Shown one piece after another: positions 24,682 to 33,260 of a stretch of DNA of 64,000 nt. The DNA comes from Actinomadura barringtoniae. Lineage in GTDB: Bacteria > Actinomycetota > Actinomycetes > Streptosporangiales > Streptosporangiaceae. The stretch is from positions 310,001-374,000 of the forward strand of contig NZ_JAGEOJ010000011.1 of NCBI RefSeq assembly GCF_017573505.1. Reading direction: 5' to 3'. The notes under the pieces are model-generated. The model had not been told where the DNA came from, made no database searches, and was given only the letters and a program-made list of their open reading frames with translations. Position 1 is the first letter of the stretch. Each line of letters begins with the position of its first letter. Position numbers and translations under genes: made by a program.

Positions 24682-25149
24682 TCAGCCGCGAAGCTCGGTC
24701 AGCCGTGCATAGAGGGTCGCCAGGCCAGGCGGGGTGTGCGGCGGGGGAGTGGAGAAGCGCTCCCCACCCGCCGCAGGCGCGAACACCCCCACCGGATAGA
24801 AGAAGACCCGCCGTTCGGCATCGGCCGTCCGCAGGTACACCTCCCAATACCGCAGCGATGCGTGCAGGGAGATCTCGGTGACGTCCTCCCACGCGTAGCG
24901 CCAGCGCCGCAACGCACCCACGATCGTGACGCCCTTCGCGTCCACGATCACGCGACTGCGCAACGCCGCAACAGCCATCACCAGCCCCAGGCCAAGGACC
25001 GCCAGCAGAATGACCGCGCCCAACGCCTCCAGATACGACAGCCCCTGGACCAGCGCCCGCACCAGCAGGCCGATAACAACGCCCAGAAACACCACCAGCG
25101 CGGTCATGACCAGCAAATAGCGATAACACCGCACGGTTCGTCGTTCCAT
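24682..25149 (-). CDS. PH-domain-like membrane protein
   Basis: 155 residues; the frame starts at ATG 25149 (MERRTVRCYRYLLVMTALVV). Two membrane helices (10-35, 40-62) precede a bacterial PH-like (DUF304-type) beta domain: SRVIVDAKGVTIVGALRRWR, EDVTEISLHASLRYWEVYL and ERRVFFYPVGVF. Small family proteins of this build are widely spread; role unknown. Directly upstream of it the divergent histidine kinase region starts. Confidence 0.65.
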   Translation of the reverse strand: MERRTVRCYRYLLVMTALVVFLGVVIGLLVRALVQGLSYLEALGAVILLAVLGLGLVMAVAALRSRVIVDAKGVTIVGALRRWRYAWEDVTEISLHASLRYWEVYLRTADAERRVFFYPVGVFAPAAGGERFSTPPPHTPPGLATLYARLTELRG

Positions 25150-25267
25150 GAACCAGTTGTCTAGCAGGTCCGATGTCGATCACACGAACGCAGCTTCGGG
25201 TGCGATCAGCAGCACCCCCGGCTCAGGGAGAGATCCGGCGGTCACTTAGGGTTATTGGAGAGTGACA

Positions 25268-25306
25268 ATGGTCTTTGAGGGATCGGGCGGTCGGGAGCTG
25301 GGGTGA
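25268..25306 (+). CDS. Tiny ORF overlapping the histidine kinase start
   Basis: A 12-codon ORF (ATG at 25268, MVFEGSGGRELG) ends in TGATG, so its stop shares a base with the kinase ATG at 25306. It could couple translation to the kinase or be a remnant of a response-regulator gene; nothing in it matches a regulator C-terminus. Confidence 0.2.
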   Translation: MVFEGSGGRELG

Positions 25307-26694
25307 TGGGCGCGGGGCGCGGCCGGGAGCAGGCGCGGCGGTGGGCCGCGCGGGCGTTCCTGTCGGTGCGGGGACGCGCGACGGTGATCTCGGTGGTGGG
25401 GGCCGGCGTCACTCTGCTGGTCTGCATGGTGCTGACTCTGCAGTTGCTGGAGTCCGCGGGGGAGAACGCGGCGGAGCGGCACGCGCGTAAGACGCTGCAG
25501 CGGGTCGCGTTCGACATCACCACAAGGGGTATCGCGACGCCGGTGCGGCCGGAGGCGGGCGAGGCACAGCTGATCCAGATGGTGGAGCCGAGCGGTCGGG
25601 TGATCGCCGCGTCGGCGTCGTTGAGGGGTAGGCCGTCGCTGAATCCGGTGGCGCCCAGGATCAGCGACCTGCTGATCAGTGATCGGGTCTGTCCTTCATA
25701 TTTGAAGGAGTGCGTCCATCTGGTGGGACTGCGGGTCGGCGGGCGCGCCTATCCGCGCACGGTGATGTTGTACGCCGCCGAGCCGGTGCCTCTTCCGTTG
25801 AGCACGCCGTTGCTCTACCTGGAGGCAGCGGTGGTGCTGCTCGTGCTCACGGCGCTGGTCGGGTGGTGGACGTGGTGGACGATCGGCAACGCGCTACGGC
25901 CGGTCGAGGCCATCCGGCGGGAGTTGGCCGAGATCACCGCGACGGATCTGGATCGGCGGGTGCCGGAGCCGCATACCGGGGGTGAGCTGCAGCGGATGGC
26001 CGTCACGGTGAACGACACTCTGGAACGGCTGCAGCAGGCCACCAGCCGGGAGCGCCGGTTCGTGTCGGACGCTTCGCATGACCTGCGCAATCCGATCGCC
26101 GGCCTGCACACCCGGCTTGAGGTCGCGCTGGATGAGCCTGACAGCTTTGACTGGAAGCCGACCGTGCGCGCCGCGTTGCGCGATACCGAGCGGCTGAACG
26201 AGATCGTCGCGGACCTGCTGGAGCTGTCGCGTCTGGACGCGCGTTCACCCGCGTTGGTCGAGGTCATCGACCTGGCGGAGCTGGTCGAAAGGGAGACCGT
26301 TCGGCATCCGAGGCACCCTCCCGTCGTGACTCGGCTGGAGCCTCGGGTGCTTGTGCGGGCCAACGCGGTACGGCTCGGGCGCCTGCTGGGCAACCTGCTC
26401 AGCAACGCCGAACGGCACGCGGACTCGCAGATCGAGGTGGTGGTCGCGGAGGGCGGCGGGCAGGCGGTGCTTGAGGTGAGGGACGACGGGGCGGGGATCC
26501 CGGCCGAAGAGCGCGAGCGGGTCTTCGAACGTTTCGCCAGGCTGCCGGAGTCCCAGCGACGCGATCCTGGCGGCACCGGTCTGGGGCTTCCGATTGCACG
26601 GGAGATCGCCGAGATCTACGGGGGCACGCTCATCATTGCCGAGAGCACTAAGGGCGCCCGTTTCGTTCTCCGGCTGCCCCTTGCCTCGCCGTAG
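25306..26694 (+). CDS. Orphan sensor histidine kinase
   Basis: 462 residues from the ATG at 25306. Two membrane segments bracket an extracellular sensor (residues 24-48 and 165-190, VISVVGAGVTLLVCM and YLEAAVVLLVLTALVGWW). HAMP (RPVEAIRRELAEITATDLDR) is followed by the HisKA H-box SDASHDLRNPIAGLHTRLEV, the N-box NLLSNAERHADS, G1 DDGAGIPAEER and G2 GGTGLGLPIAREI. No response regulator gene is adjacent on either side, which is unusual for this class. Activity looks intact. Confidence 0.9.
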   Translation: MGAGRGREQARRWAARAFLSVRGRATVISVVGAGVTLLVCMVLTLQLLESAGENAAERHARKTLQRVAFDITTRGIATPVRPEAGEAQLIQMVEPSGRVIAASASLRGRPSLNPVAPRISDLLISDRVCPSYLKECVHLVGLRVGGRAYPRTVMLYAAEPVPLPLSTPLLYLEAAVVLLVLTALVGWWTWWTIGNALRPVEAIRRELAEITATDLDRRVPEPHTGGELQRMAVTVNDTLERLQQATSRERRFVSDASHDLRNPIAGLHTRLEVALDEPDSFDWKPTVRAALRDTERLNEIVADLLELSRLDARSPALVEVIDLAELVERETVRHPRHPPVVTRLEPRVLVRANAVRLGRLLGNLLSNAERHADSQIEVVVAEGGGQAVLEVRDDGAGIPAEERERVFERFARLPESQRRDPGGTGLGLPIAREIAEIYGGTLIIAESTKGARFVLRLPLASP

Positions 26695-26788
26695 CCGGAT
26701 CGGCGTTAGCGAAGGCGTACCAGGGGGCGACGTCCGAGCCCGGTCCCGGTTTCGAGATGATCTGCCAGGAGGAGTAGATCGCTGGGAG

Positions 26789-28636
26789 TCAGTCCACTTC
26801 GACACCGTGGGAGCGTGCGAGCCCGTCGAGGCCGTCGGCCCACCCTTGGCCTAGGGCTCGCAGCTTCCAGACAGCGCCCTGACCTGTGGTGTGCCGGTAG
26901 AGCTCAGCAATGACCATTGCGCGGATCTTGGGATCGGCGGGTGCCTCGAACGCCCAGACCGATCCGTCGGCGCTTTGCATGTGAAGGGTGGAATGGGTGA
27001 GTGCCCCGCATGTGAGGCCGGTCTCGACGTCCATATTGATCGACACGATGACCCGGTGCAGGTGGCCGGGCAACGCCGCCAGGTGGACGGCTGCGCGTTC
27101 GACGAGGAACGGCCCCTCGGGCTGCTTGCCGAGCAGGCGTGCGGCGCCTTGGGCAGTGGACGGCTGGTTGTAGAAGACGAAGTCCTCGTCACCGATCACC
27201 CGGCCGTCGCGACCGGTGAGCAAGAGGGTGAGGTCGGCGTCCGCTCCGGCGAAAGTGAAAGTGATGAGCAGGCCTTGCTGGGCCATCTCGGGTAGCTCGA
27301 CCGTCTGACCGGGGATGAGCGTCGTGGGCGCCATCGGGCGCTGAGGGGCAGGCGGAGCAGGTGGTGTGGCGGAGCTCGCCTGCTTCCATGCTTCGAACGA
27401 CTGGAGCGAGTACGGATCGGCTGTGCTTTGACCGCCGGCGGGCCCATCTGGCCGTGGCCGCAGCTGGGACTCGATTTCTGCCAACGGAGATGCGTTGGTC
27501 GCGGATTCATCCACGGCGTTGTCGAGCAATGCCTGCAGACCGGGAATCCGGTCTGCGTTGAGGGGCTTGATGGTGGTGGAGAGATTGCCAGATGAGGTGG
27601 TGGTCACTGCGCAGGCAACGTCTTGACCGAGGTCGAGAAAGCGCAGCGCGTCCTCGGCAGTGCGCCAAGCCGTGGATTGGACGGCCTGGCGGCTCCACCG
27701 ACCGTAGGCGACGATTCCCAGGCGTTGATTCTCGGGGATCCGCGTCAGTACGGCGAGGTCGATGGCCACGATTGCGGGTGCGGTCGCGAACGCTTCCTTA
27801 AGGGTGGCGATCACGTTCGAGCCCATGATGTTGAGCCACCAAAGGTTCCGGTCTCGCTTGGTGAGCTTCTTGAGGGTCGGGCGTCCGCTCGGAGTAAGGC
27901 CTGGCGCCTGCTCTGGTAGAGAATCGATGTCCTGCTGACGTAGGACGATCGACAGAACGTTCTCCTCAACGCCGACTGCGCACCCGGCGGCTGGATTGTC
28001 AGAGAACGCGACGTTCACGGCTTCGCAGACCGTCACTTCGTCATTGGCAAGAAGTGCCTGCCACCACTGGTCAGCCTCGCCGCTGAGGCGTTGGTGCTCT
28101 TGGTGCAGGCGGGCTTGTTCAGCGGCCAGAAACTCGGCGGCGTCATGCTCGGCCGCGCGTGTGGCCGCTGCTCGTTCGGCTCGGGCGAATCGGCCGACAC
28201 CGCGTAGGTGAAAAGCGCGCGCTTCGGTCAACGCCCAAGGGAGACCCAGCTGCGGTGGTCGAGGAACCTGCGGCGCCTGGAGCGGCGGATAGTTGACCAG
28301 GTGAACGCTGGTCGTCTGCTGGCGCAACTCGCGCAGCTGCGCTATCGCCGCGTCGCGTTCTGCCTCCTGCTGTGCTCGCTCGGCTTGGCGACGGGCCCGC
28401 TCCAGTTGGGCGGGCGAGGGGCCGACCGTACGGTTTCGCGTCGACTTGCGGGTGCTGGTCCGTCGTCTGCCGCCAGCGGAGGAGGAAGCGTAGAACGGTC
28501 CCATCCCGCTGGACACGCGTGTCCCACCGCTGCCCACGCTGACGCGCGCGATCCGCGGCCCCGCCGACGCACGAACGCCGCGTGTCGAGACCCGCACGCT
28601 AGCTCCCGGCACCCCCACGCGAAAGCCGAAACCCAC
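26789..28636 (-). CDS. DUF4236 plus TerD domain fusion protein
   Basis: 615 residues from a GTG with AGGAGG about 10 nt upstream. Residues 1-50 are a DUF4236-like beta segment (GFGFRVGVPGASVRVSTRGV) with SGMGPFYASSS. A coiled coil follows (QLERARRQAERAQQEAER), then a helical region with EHDAAEFLAAEQARLHQEHQ. Residues 215-405 form an unassigned module containing SIVLRQQDIDSLPEQ. The last 190 residues are TerD-like: MAPTTLIPGQTVELPE, GADADLTLLLTGRDGRVIGD and DFVFYNQPSTAQGA, the acidic Ca-binding core of the stress-response TerD family. Cytoplasmic. Combination is uncommon. Confidence 0.8.
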   Translation of the reverse strand: MGFGFRVGVPGASVRVSTRGVRASAGPRIARVSVGSGGTRVSSGMGPFYASSSAGGRRRTSTRKSTRNRTVGPSPAQLERARRQAERAQQEAERDAAIAQLRELRQQTTSVHLVNYPPLQAPQVPRPPQLGLPWALTEARAFHLRGVGRFARAERAAATRAAEHDAAEFLAAEQARLHQEHQRLSGEADQWWQALLANDEVTVCEAVNVAFSDNPAAGCAVGVEENVLSIVLRQQDIDSLPEQAPGLTPSGRPTLKKLTKRDRNLWWLNIMGSNVIATLKEAFATAPAIVAIDLAVLTRIPENQRLGIVAYGRWSRQAVQSTAWRTAEDALRFLDLGQDVACAVTTTSSGNLSTTIKPLNADRIPGLQALLDNAVDESATNASPLAEIESQLRPRPDGPAGGQSTADPYSLQSFEAWKQASSATPPAPPAPQRPMAPTTLIPGQTVELPEMAQQGLLITFTFAGADADLTLLLTGRDGRVIGDEDFVFYNQPSTAQGAARLLGKQPEGPFLVERAAVHLAALPGHLHRVIVSINMDVETGLTCGALTHSTLHMQSADGSVWAFEAPADPKIRAMVIAELYRHTTGQGAVWKLRALGQGWADGLDGLARSHGVEVD

Positions 28637-28880
28637 GATCCTCGCACCTCCTAGACTCCACTAAGGCCAGGCTAGATCCGTGAATGGCGGAGCGTAAACA
28701 CATGGCCGCCTCGGGTCACATAGGCGGCTCCAGACCGCTGGGAGCCGAGACAAACAGCGTGCGGCCGACGCGAGACGGCGATGTCTCGGGGCGAGGAGAC
28801 GGCGGAGCCGTAGTCCGAGTCGGCCAAACACTTGTGAGCTGCGGGCGTGGGTGGCGGCGCAGGGGAGGGGGCCTGGTAGA
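28637..28880. other. Spacer with an 8-bp inverted repeat
   Basis: About 240 bp between the TerD-fusion gene start and the end of the MFS gene. An inverted pair CCGAGACA/TGTCTCGG lies around 28745-28790 with a 33-nt gap; no gene seen. Confidence 0.3.
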
Positions 28881-30359
28881 TCAATGGGCCGTGGTGCGGC
28901 GGGTGCGGGCTTGTGCGGTTAGGGCCAGTAGGGCGCCGGTGGCGAAGGCGGTGGCGGCGATGGCGGTGGAGAGGTGCAGGCCGGAGGTGAAGCTGCCGGA
29001 GGCGGTGGCGAAGGCGCCGAACAGGGCTACGCCGACGGCGCTGCCGACCTGGCGGGCGACGTTGAAGACGGCCGAGGCGATGCCGGCGCCTGAGGCGGGG
29101 GCGGCCTCGATGATCGCGGCCGTGGCGGCGAGGGCGGTCATGGTCTGGCCTAGGCCGGTGGCGATCAAGGCGAAGAGGAGCACGGGGTAGGGGGTGTCGG
29201 GGCCTGCTAGCAGCCAGCCGAGGAAGCCGGTGGTGCCCAGGAGGAGGCCTCCGGCCATGGGGATGTACGGGCCGGTGCGGGCGGTGAGGCGGCTGAAGAG
29301 CGGGGCGGCGATCAGGCCCATGCACACCGACGGCAGGAGGGCCAGGCCGGTGGCCAGCACGCTGAAGCCGCGCTGCTGCTGGAAGTAGAGGGTCGTCAGG
29401 AAGAGCATGCCGTAATAGCCGAGGCTGATCAGCAGGCCGATCGCGGCGGTCGAGGTGAAGGCGCCGGAACGGAACAACGATGGCGGCAGGAGCGGGGCGC
29501 GTTCGGTGCGGGCGGCTGCGGCTCGTGCCTCCAGGGAACGTTCGACCCGGGCGAAGGCGATCAGGGCGGCGGCGCCCAGGCCGACGGTGGACAGGACCAG
29601 CGGGGACGTCCAGCCGCGGGCTCCGGCTTCGTTGAGGCCTGTGGTGAGGGAGATCAGGCCGAAGATGCCCAGGGCCTGGCCCAGCGGGTCCGCCTTGCGG
29701 GTGTCCCGCTTGCGGGCGGAGGCAGGGATGTGGCGGAGGGTGAGATGGACGGCCAGGGCGCCTACCGGCACGTTCAGCCAGAACACCGCGCGCCAGTCGA
29801 AGCCGGAGACCAGCAGTCCGCCGACGGCCGGTCCCGCGCCGAAGGCGATGGAGGCGACCGCGCCCCAGATGGCGATGGCCCGGGCGCGGACCGCGCGGTC
29901 GGGGTAGATGGCCTGGAGGAGCGCGAGCGAGGCGGGTACGAGCAGGGCCGCGCCGGCGCCTTGGGCGAGCCGCCCGGCGATCAGTACGGCGGGGGAGGCG
30001 GCGACGCCGCAGGCCAGGGAAGCCACGGTGAAGACGCCGAGGCCGGTCAGGAACATGCGGCGGTGGCCGAGGCGGTCGGCGAGGCTGCCGCCGAGCAGGA
30101 GGAGACCGGCGAAGACCGTACTGTAGCCGTCGACGATCCACTGGAGGCCGGAGGCGCCGACGTCGAGGGAGGCGCGGATGTCGGGGATGGCGACGTTGAC
30201 GACCGTGACGTCCAGCATCACCAGGAAGTAGCCGAGGCTGAGGGCGATCAGCGGGGCGAGAGCGAGCGTGGGGCGCTGGTCTTTTGCGGGGGCGGGCTTG
30301 CTTGCCGGGGTTGCGGTGTGGGGTGCCGCCGGGCGGGTGGACAGGTCCGTGAAGGTCAT
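28881..30359 (-). CDS. DHA2-type (14-helix) MFS drug exporter
   Basis: 492 residues. The first helix region ALIALSLGYFLVMLDVTVVN and motif C-like VGGLLVSGFDWRAVFWLNVP identify the EmrB/QacA family, with motif A GSLADRLGHRRMFLTG between helices 2 and 3. About 14 hydrophobic segments are seen. The divergent ArsR-like gene at 30424 probably controls it. It exports toxic compounds by proton antiport in the family; substrate unknown. Confidence 0.9.
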   Translation of the reverse strand: MTFTDLSTRPAAPHTATPASKPAPAKDQRPTLALAPLIALSLGYFLVMLDVTVVNVAIPDIRASLDVGASGLQWIVDGYSTVFAGLLLLGGSLADRLGHRRMFLTGLGVFTVASLACGVAASPAVLIAGRLAQGAGAALLVPASLALLQAIYPDRAVRARAIAIWGAVASIAFGAGPAVGGLLVSGFDWRAVFWLNVPVGALAVHLTLRHIPASARKRDTRKADPLGQALGIFGLISLTTGLNEAGARGWTSPLVLSTVGLGAAALIAFARVERSLEARAAAARTERAPLLPPSLFRSGAFTSTAAIGLLISLGYYGMLFLTTLYFQQQRGFSVLATGLALLPSVCMGLIAAPLFSRLTARTGPYIPMAGGLLLGTTGFLGWLLAGPDTPYPVLLFALIATGLGQTMTALAATAAIIEAAPASGAGIASAVFNVARQVGSAVGVALFGAFATASGSFTSGLHLSTAIAATAFATGALLALTAQARTRRTTAH

Positions 30360-30423
30360 GAAGAGATCGTCGAGGGCGGACGCTTAGTCGGTCATCAAAG
30401 TGTCGATGTTGTACGCTGCGGCC

Positions 30424-31203
30424 ATGCCGAAGAGTCGTGAGTCTGAGGGGGAGCCGCTCAAGCAGCAGACGGACATCGCCCGTGCCGCCGCTCTGATCGC
30501 CGACCCCTCACGGGCCCTGATGCTCAAGTGCCTGGCGGACGGGCGGCCGTTGCCGGCGAGCGCGCTGGCGGGCGAAGCCGGCATCAGCGCCGCCACGGCC
30601 AGCGTTCACCTCGCCAAGCTGGTCGAATGCGGGTTCGTCACGGTCGTTCGGCAGGGCCGGTACCGCTACTACAGCCTCTCCGGCCCGGACCTCAGCGCCG
30701 CCCTGGAGGCGCTGGCGCTGATCGCCCCGCCCCTGCCGATCACCTCGCTCAAGCAGAGCAATCGGACGAACGCGCTGCACCGCTCCCGCACCTGCTACGA
30801 CCACCTGGCCGGGCGGCTCGGCGTCGGCCTGATGCGTGCGCTGCTCGAGCGCGGCGTACTGACCGGGTACGACGGCATCCACCGTCCAGAGCGGGCCGTG
30901 CGCGACCGGGTCTCGTCGTACGGGCACGACATCAGTTACGAGCTCACCGACAGCGGCCGGGAGCAGCTCGGTGAGCTCGGCGTGGACACCGACCGGCTGC
31001 CACCGCGCAGGCCCGCGATCCGCTACTGCGTCGACTGGAGCGAGCACCAGCACCATCTAGCGGGCGGACTCGGGGCGGTGCTGACGTCCCGGCTGTTCGA
31101 GATGGACTGGGTGCGCTGGGGGGCCGGCCCGCGCGTCGTCCACGTCACGGACGCCGGGGCCGCAGGTCTGGAGCGCTCGCTCGGCTTGGTCCTCGAGCCG
31201 TAG
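30424..31203 (+). CDS. ArsR-family regulator with long C-terminal part
   Basis: 259 residues from the ATG at 30424; the GTG at 30400 lies too close to the operator space. Residues 10-95 are a winged helix ArsR domain: ALIADPSRALMLKCLADGRP, LAGEAGISAATASVHLAKLV and VVRQGRYRYYSL. The remaining part (105-259: ARLGVGLMRALLERGVLTGY, RRPAIRYCVDWSEHQHHLAG) is a second, winged-helix-like half typical of the longer two-domain actinobacterial ArsR proteins. It is divergent from the MFS gene with only 64 bp between starts, so repression of the exporter is the likely role. Confidence 0.85.
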   Translation: MPKSRESEGEPLKQQTDIARAAALIADPSRALMLKCLADGRPLPASALAGEAGISAATASVHLAKLVECGFVTVVRQGRYRYYSLSGPDLSAALEALALIAPPLPITSLKQSNRTNALHRSRTCYDHLAGRLGVGLMRALLERGVLTGYDGIHRPERAVRDRVSSYGHDISYELTDSGREQLGELGVDTDRLPPRRPAIRYCVDWSEHQHHLAGGLGAVLTSRLFEMDWVRWGAGPRVVHVTDAGAAGLERSLGLVLEP

Positions 31204-31224
31204 CCCAGCCCCACTGTCGAGCCT

Positions 31225-31767
31225 CTACTCGGCTGCGGCTCGTGCGCGGGCCGCGTACGCGCGGGTCTTGTTGCGGTTGCCGCACACCTTCATCGAGCAC
31301 CAGCGGCGGCTGCGGTTCTTGGACACGTCCCAGAACACCCAGCCACAGGTGTGTTCGGCGCACCGCTTGAGCCGCGCCGCGTCGCCGGTCGTCGTCAGCT
31401 CGCTCCAGGCGATGGCCAGCCGGACCAGCGGCTCCTGCTCAGCCGGTACGCCGGGAGCCGCGTTCAGGGTCCCGCTGACGGTGATCAGCACGGGGGCATC
31501 GGCCAGCACGTTGTTCGCGGCCGCCACGAGATCTTCGTCGGGGGTGTCGCCGACGTGCGCGCCGAGCCGCTCGCGGATACCGGCGCGCAGGGCCAGATAG
31601 GCGGCATGGCTCGTGGCCGGTATCGCCGCCTGGGCGTCGCGCATGCCCTGTTCGTGCAACCAGGCGGCGAGCCCCTCCGACGTGGCGATCTCGTCGCTGG
31701 CCTCCTCCACGTCGACCGTGTTGGCGAACGCCTCCACCAGCGCGGCCGCAGCGGGCTGTTCGAGCAT
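31225..31767 (-). CDS. CGNR zinc-finger regulator
   Basis: 180 residues from the ATG at 31767. The N-terminal ABATE-like sensor (EAFANTVDVEEASDEIATSE, AWLHEQGMRDAQAAIPATSH) is followed by the C-terminal zinc-binding DNA-contact domain: RCAEHTCGWVFWDVSKNRSR and CSMKVCGNRNKTRAYAARAR, with the invariant CGNR and four Cys. Family members repress or activate divergent genes, here the MFS gene at 31890. Two 17-bp operator copies lie between. Confidence 0.9.
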   Translation of the reverse strand: MLEQPAAAALVEAFANTVDVEEASDEIATSEGLAAWLHEQGMRDAQAAIPATSHAAYLALRAGIRERLGAHVGDTPDEDLVAAANNVLADAPVLITVSGTLNAAPGVPAEQEPLVRLAIAWSELTTTGDAARLKRCAEHTCGWVFWDVSKNRSRRWCSMKVCGNRNKTRAYAARARAAAE

Positions 31768-31811
31768 CCGCGCCCACCTCCGATCCGTCCGAACGCAGGC
31801 CAGTCTACCGT

Positions 31812-31880
31812 CTATCCGTTTTACCGGTTGCCAGTACGTCACCAGCCATGACATCCTCATCTCACCGGCAAAACGGATAG
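31812..31880. promoter_or_regulatory. Pair of 17-bp inverted operators between CGNR and MFS genes
   Basis: CTATCCGTTTTACCGGT (31812-31828) and ACCGGCAAAACGGATAG (31864-31880) are reverse complements with one mismatch, arms spaced 52 bp centre to centre. One arm is 45 bp from the CGNR start, the other ends 10 bp before the MFS start. They look like sites for the CGNR regulator on both promoters. Confidence 0.7.
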
Positions 31881-31889
31881 GCGGTTAGG

Positions 31890-33176
31890 ATGGGCGCGAT
31901 GACGACAGCGGTGCTTGCAGAGCGGCAGCGGGAGAGCCCTGCCGAACGGCCGCCGACCCGGCGCAACACCACCGTGCTCGTCACGTTCACCGCCATCACG
32001 AACCTCGCCGACGGCGTGATGAAGATGGCCCTCCCGCTGCTCGCCGCTCAGCTCAGCAGCTCTCCCGCGCAAGTCACGGCCGTCTCGCTGACTCTCACCG
32101 CGCCGTGGCTGCTGATCGCCCTGCACGTGGGCGTCCTCGTGGACCGCTTCGACCGGCGCCGCCTGATCTGGGTGGCCAACGCCATGCGCCTCGCCGCGAT
32201 GGGCTGGCTCACGATCACCGCCACCACCGGGAGCCTCTCCCTGATCTCCCTTCTCACCGCCGGGTCGGTGCTGGGCGTGGCCGAGGTGATCGCCGCCACG
32301 GCCGGCTCCGCGATCGTTCCGGCCGCCGTGCCGCTCGAGGGCCGCGAACGGGCGAACGCGTGGGTCTCCGGTGCCGAAACGGTCTGCCAGGAGTTCGCGG
32401 GCCCGTTCGTCGGCGGCCTGCTGATGGCCGCCGGAACGAGCCTGGCCCTTGGTGCGACCTGGGCCGCGTACGCCCTGGCAGCCCCCACCCTCCTCCTGCT
32501 CGCCGGACGCTTCCGCGCCAACCACGACACGGCCGCCCCCGTCTCCGTCAACGCCCAGATCGCCGAGGGCGTCCGCTACCTGTGGCGGCACCGTCTCCTG
32601 CGCACGCTCGCGCTGATCCTGACCGTCCTCTGCGCGGTCTGGGGCGGCTGGCTGGCCCTGATCCCGCTGTACGCGAAGACGGAGATGGGCCTCAGTGCCG
32701 GGCAGTACGGCGTGGTGCTCAGCGCCCTCGGCGTCGGCGGCCTCGTCGGTGCCCTCACGGTGACCACCATCAATCGCCTGCTCGGCGTCCGCTGGGCGAT
32801 GTTCGCCGACCTCCTCGGCACCGCGGCGATGGCCGCCCTGCCGGCCGTGACCACTCAGATGTGGGCCGTGGCGGCAGGCGCGTTCCTCGGCGGCATGGGC
32901 GGCACGCTCTGGACGGTGAACTCCCGCACGATCACCCAGCGCCTGGTCCCGGACGAACTGCTGGGCCGTTTCAGCGCCGCGTCCCGCCTGTTCAGCTGGG
33001 GTGCGATGCCCGTCGGTGCCGCCCTGATGGGCCTGATCGGCGAGTTCGCCGGACTACGCACAGCCTTCGCCGTCTTCGCGATCGCCACGGCGGCGACCCT
33101 GATCCCGTTCCTCCGAACGGTCACCCCGCAACGCCTGCACGCCTCGGAACGCCCCGCTCAGCCCTCGGACGCATAA
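31890..33176 (+). CDS. MFS exporter (EntS/NreB-like, 12 helix)
   Basis: 428 residues; ATG at 31890, or 31899. About 12 hydrophobic segments. Motif A-like VGVLVDRFDRRRLIWVANAM and the family's AMRLAAMGWLTI stretch, plus VPDELLGRFSAASRLFSWGA and the conserved late-helix GAALMGLIGEFAGLRTAF pattern match MFS_3 exporters related to EntS/macrolide efflux. Divergent to the CGNR regulator, with a paired operator in between. Substrate unknown. Confidence 0.88.
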   Translation: MGAMTTAVLAERQRESPAERPPTRRNTTVLVTFTAITNLADGVMKMALPLLAAQLSSSPAQVTAVSLTLTAPWLLIALHVGVLVDRFDRRRLIWVANAMRLAAMGWLTITATTGSLSLISLLTAGSVLGVAEVIAATAGSAIVPAAVPLEGRERANAWVSGAETVCQEFAGPFVGGLLMAAGTSLALGATWAAYALAAPTLLLLAGRFRANHDTAAPVSVNAQIAEGVRYLWRHRLLRTLALILTVLCAVWGGWLALIPLYAKTEMGLSAGQYGVVLSALGVGGLVGALTVTTINRLLGVRWAMFADLLGTAAMAALPAVTTQMWAVAAGAFLGGMGGTLWTVNSRTITQRLVPDELLGRFSAASRLFSWGAMPVGAALMGLIGEFAGLRTAFAVFAIATAATLIPFLRTVTPQRLHASERPAQPSDA

Positions 33177-33260
33177 GAGAAGTCGCCGACCATGCTCCAA
33201 CGACCGTTCGGCCCATCAAGATCAACCGGCGCGTCCGCCCTCCTGCCACGCGCGGGACGG

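Noticed and set aside
28672..30141. 489-codon minus-strand ORF
   Set aside because: Shadow of the DHA2 exporter frame, made of Arg/Pro/His runs.
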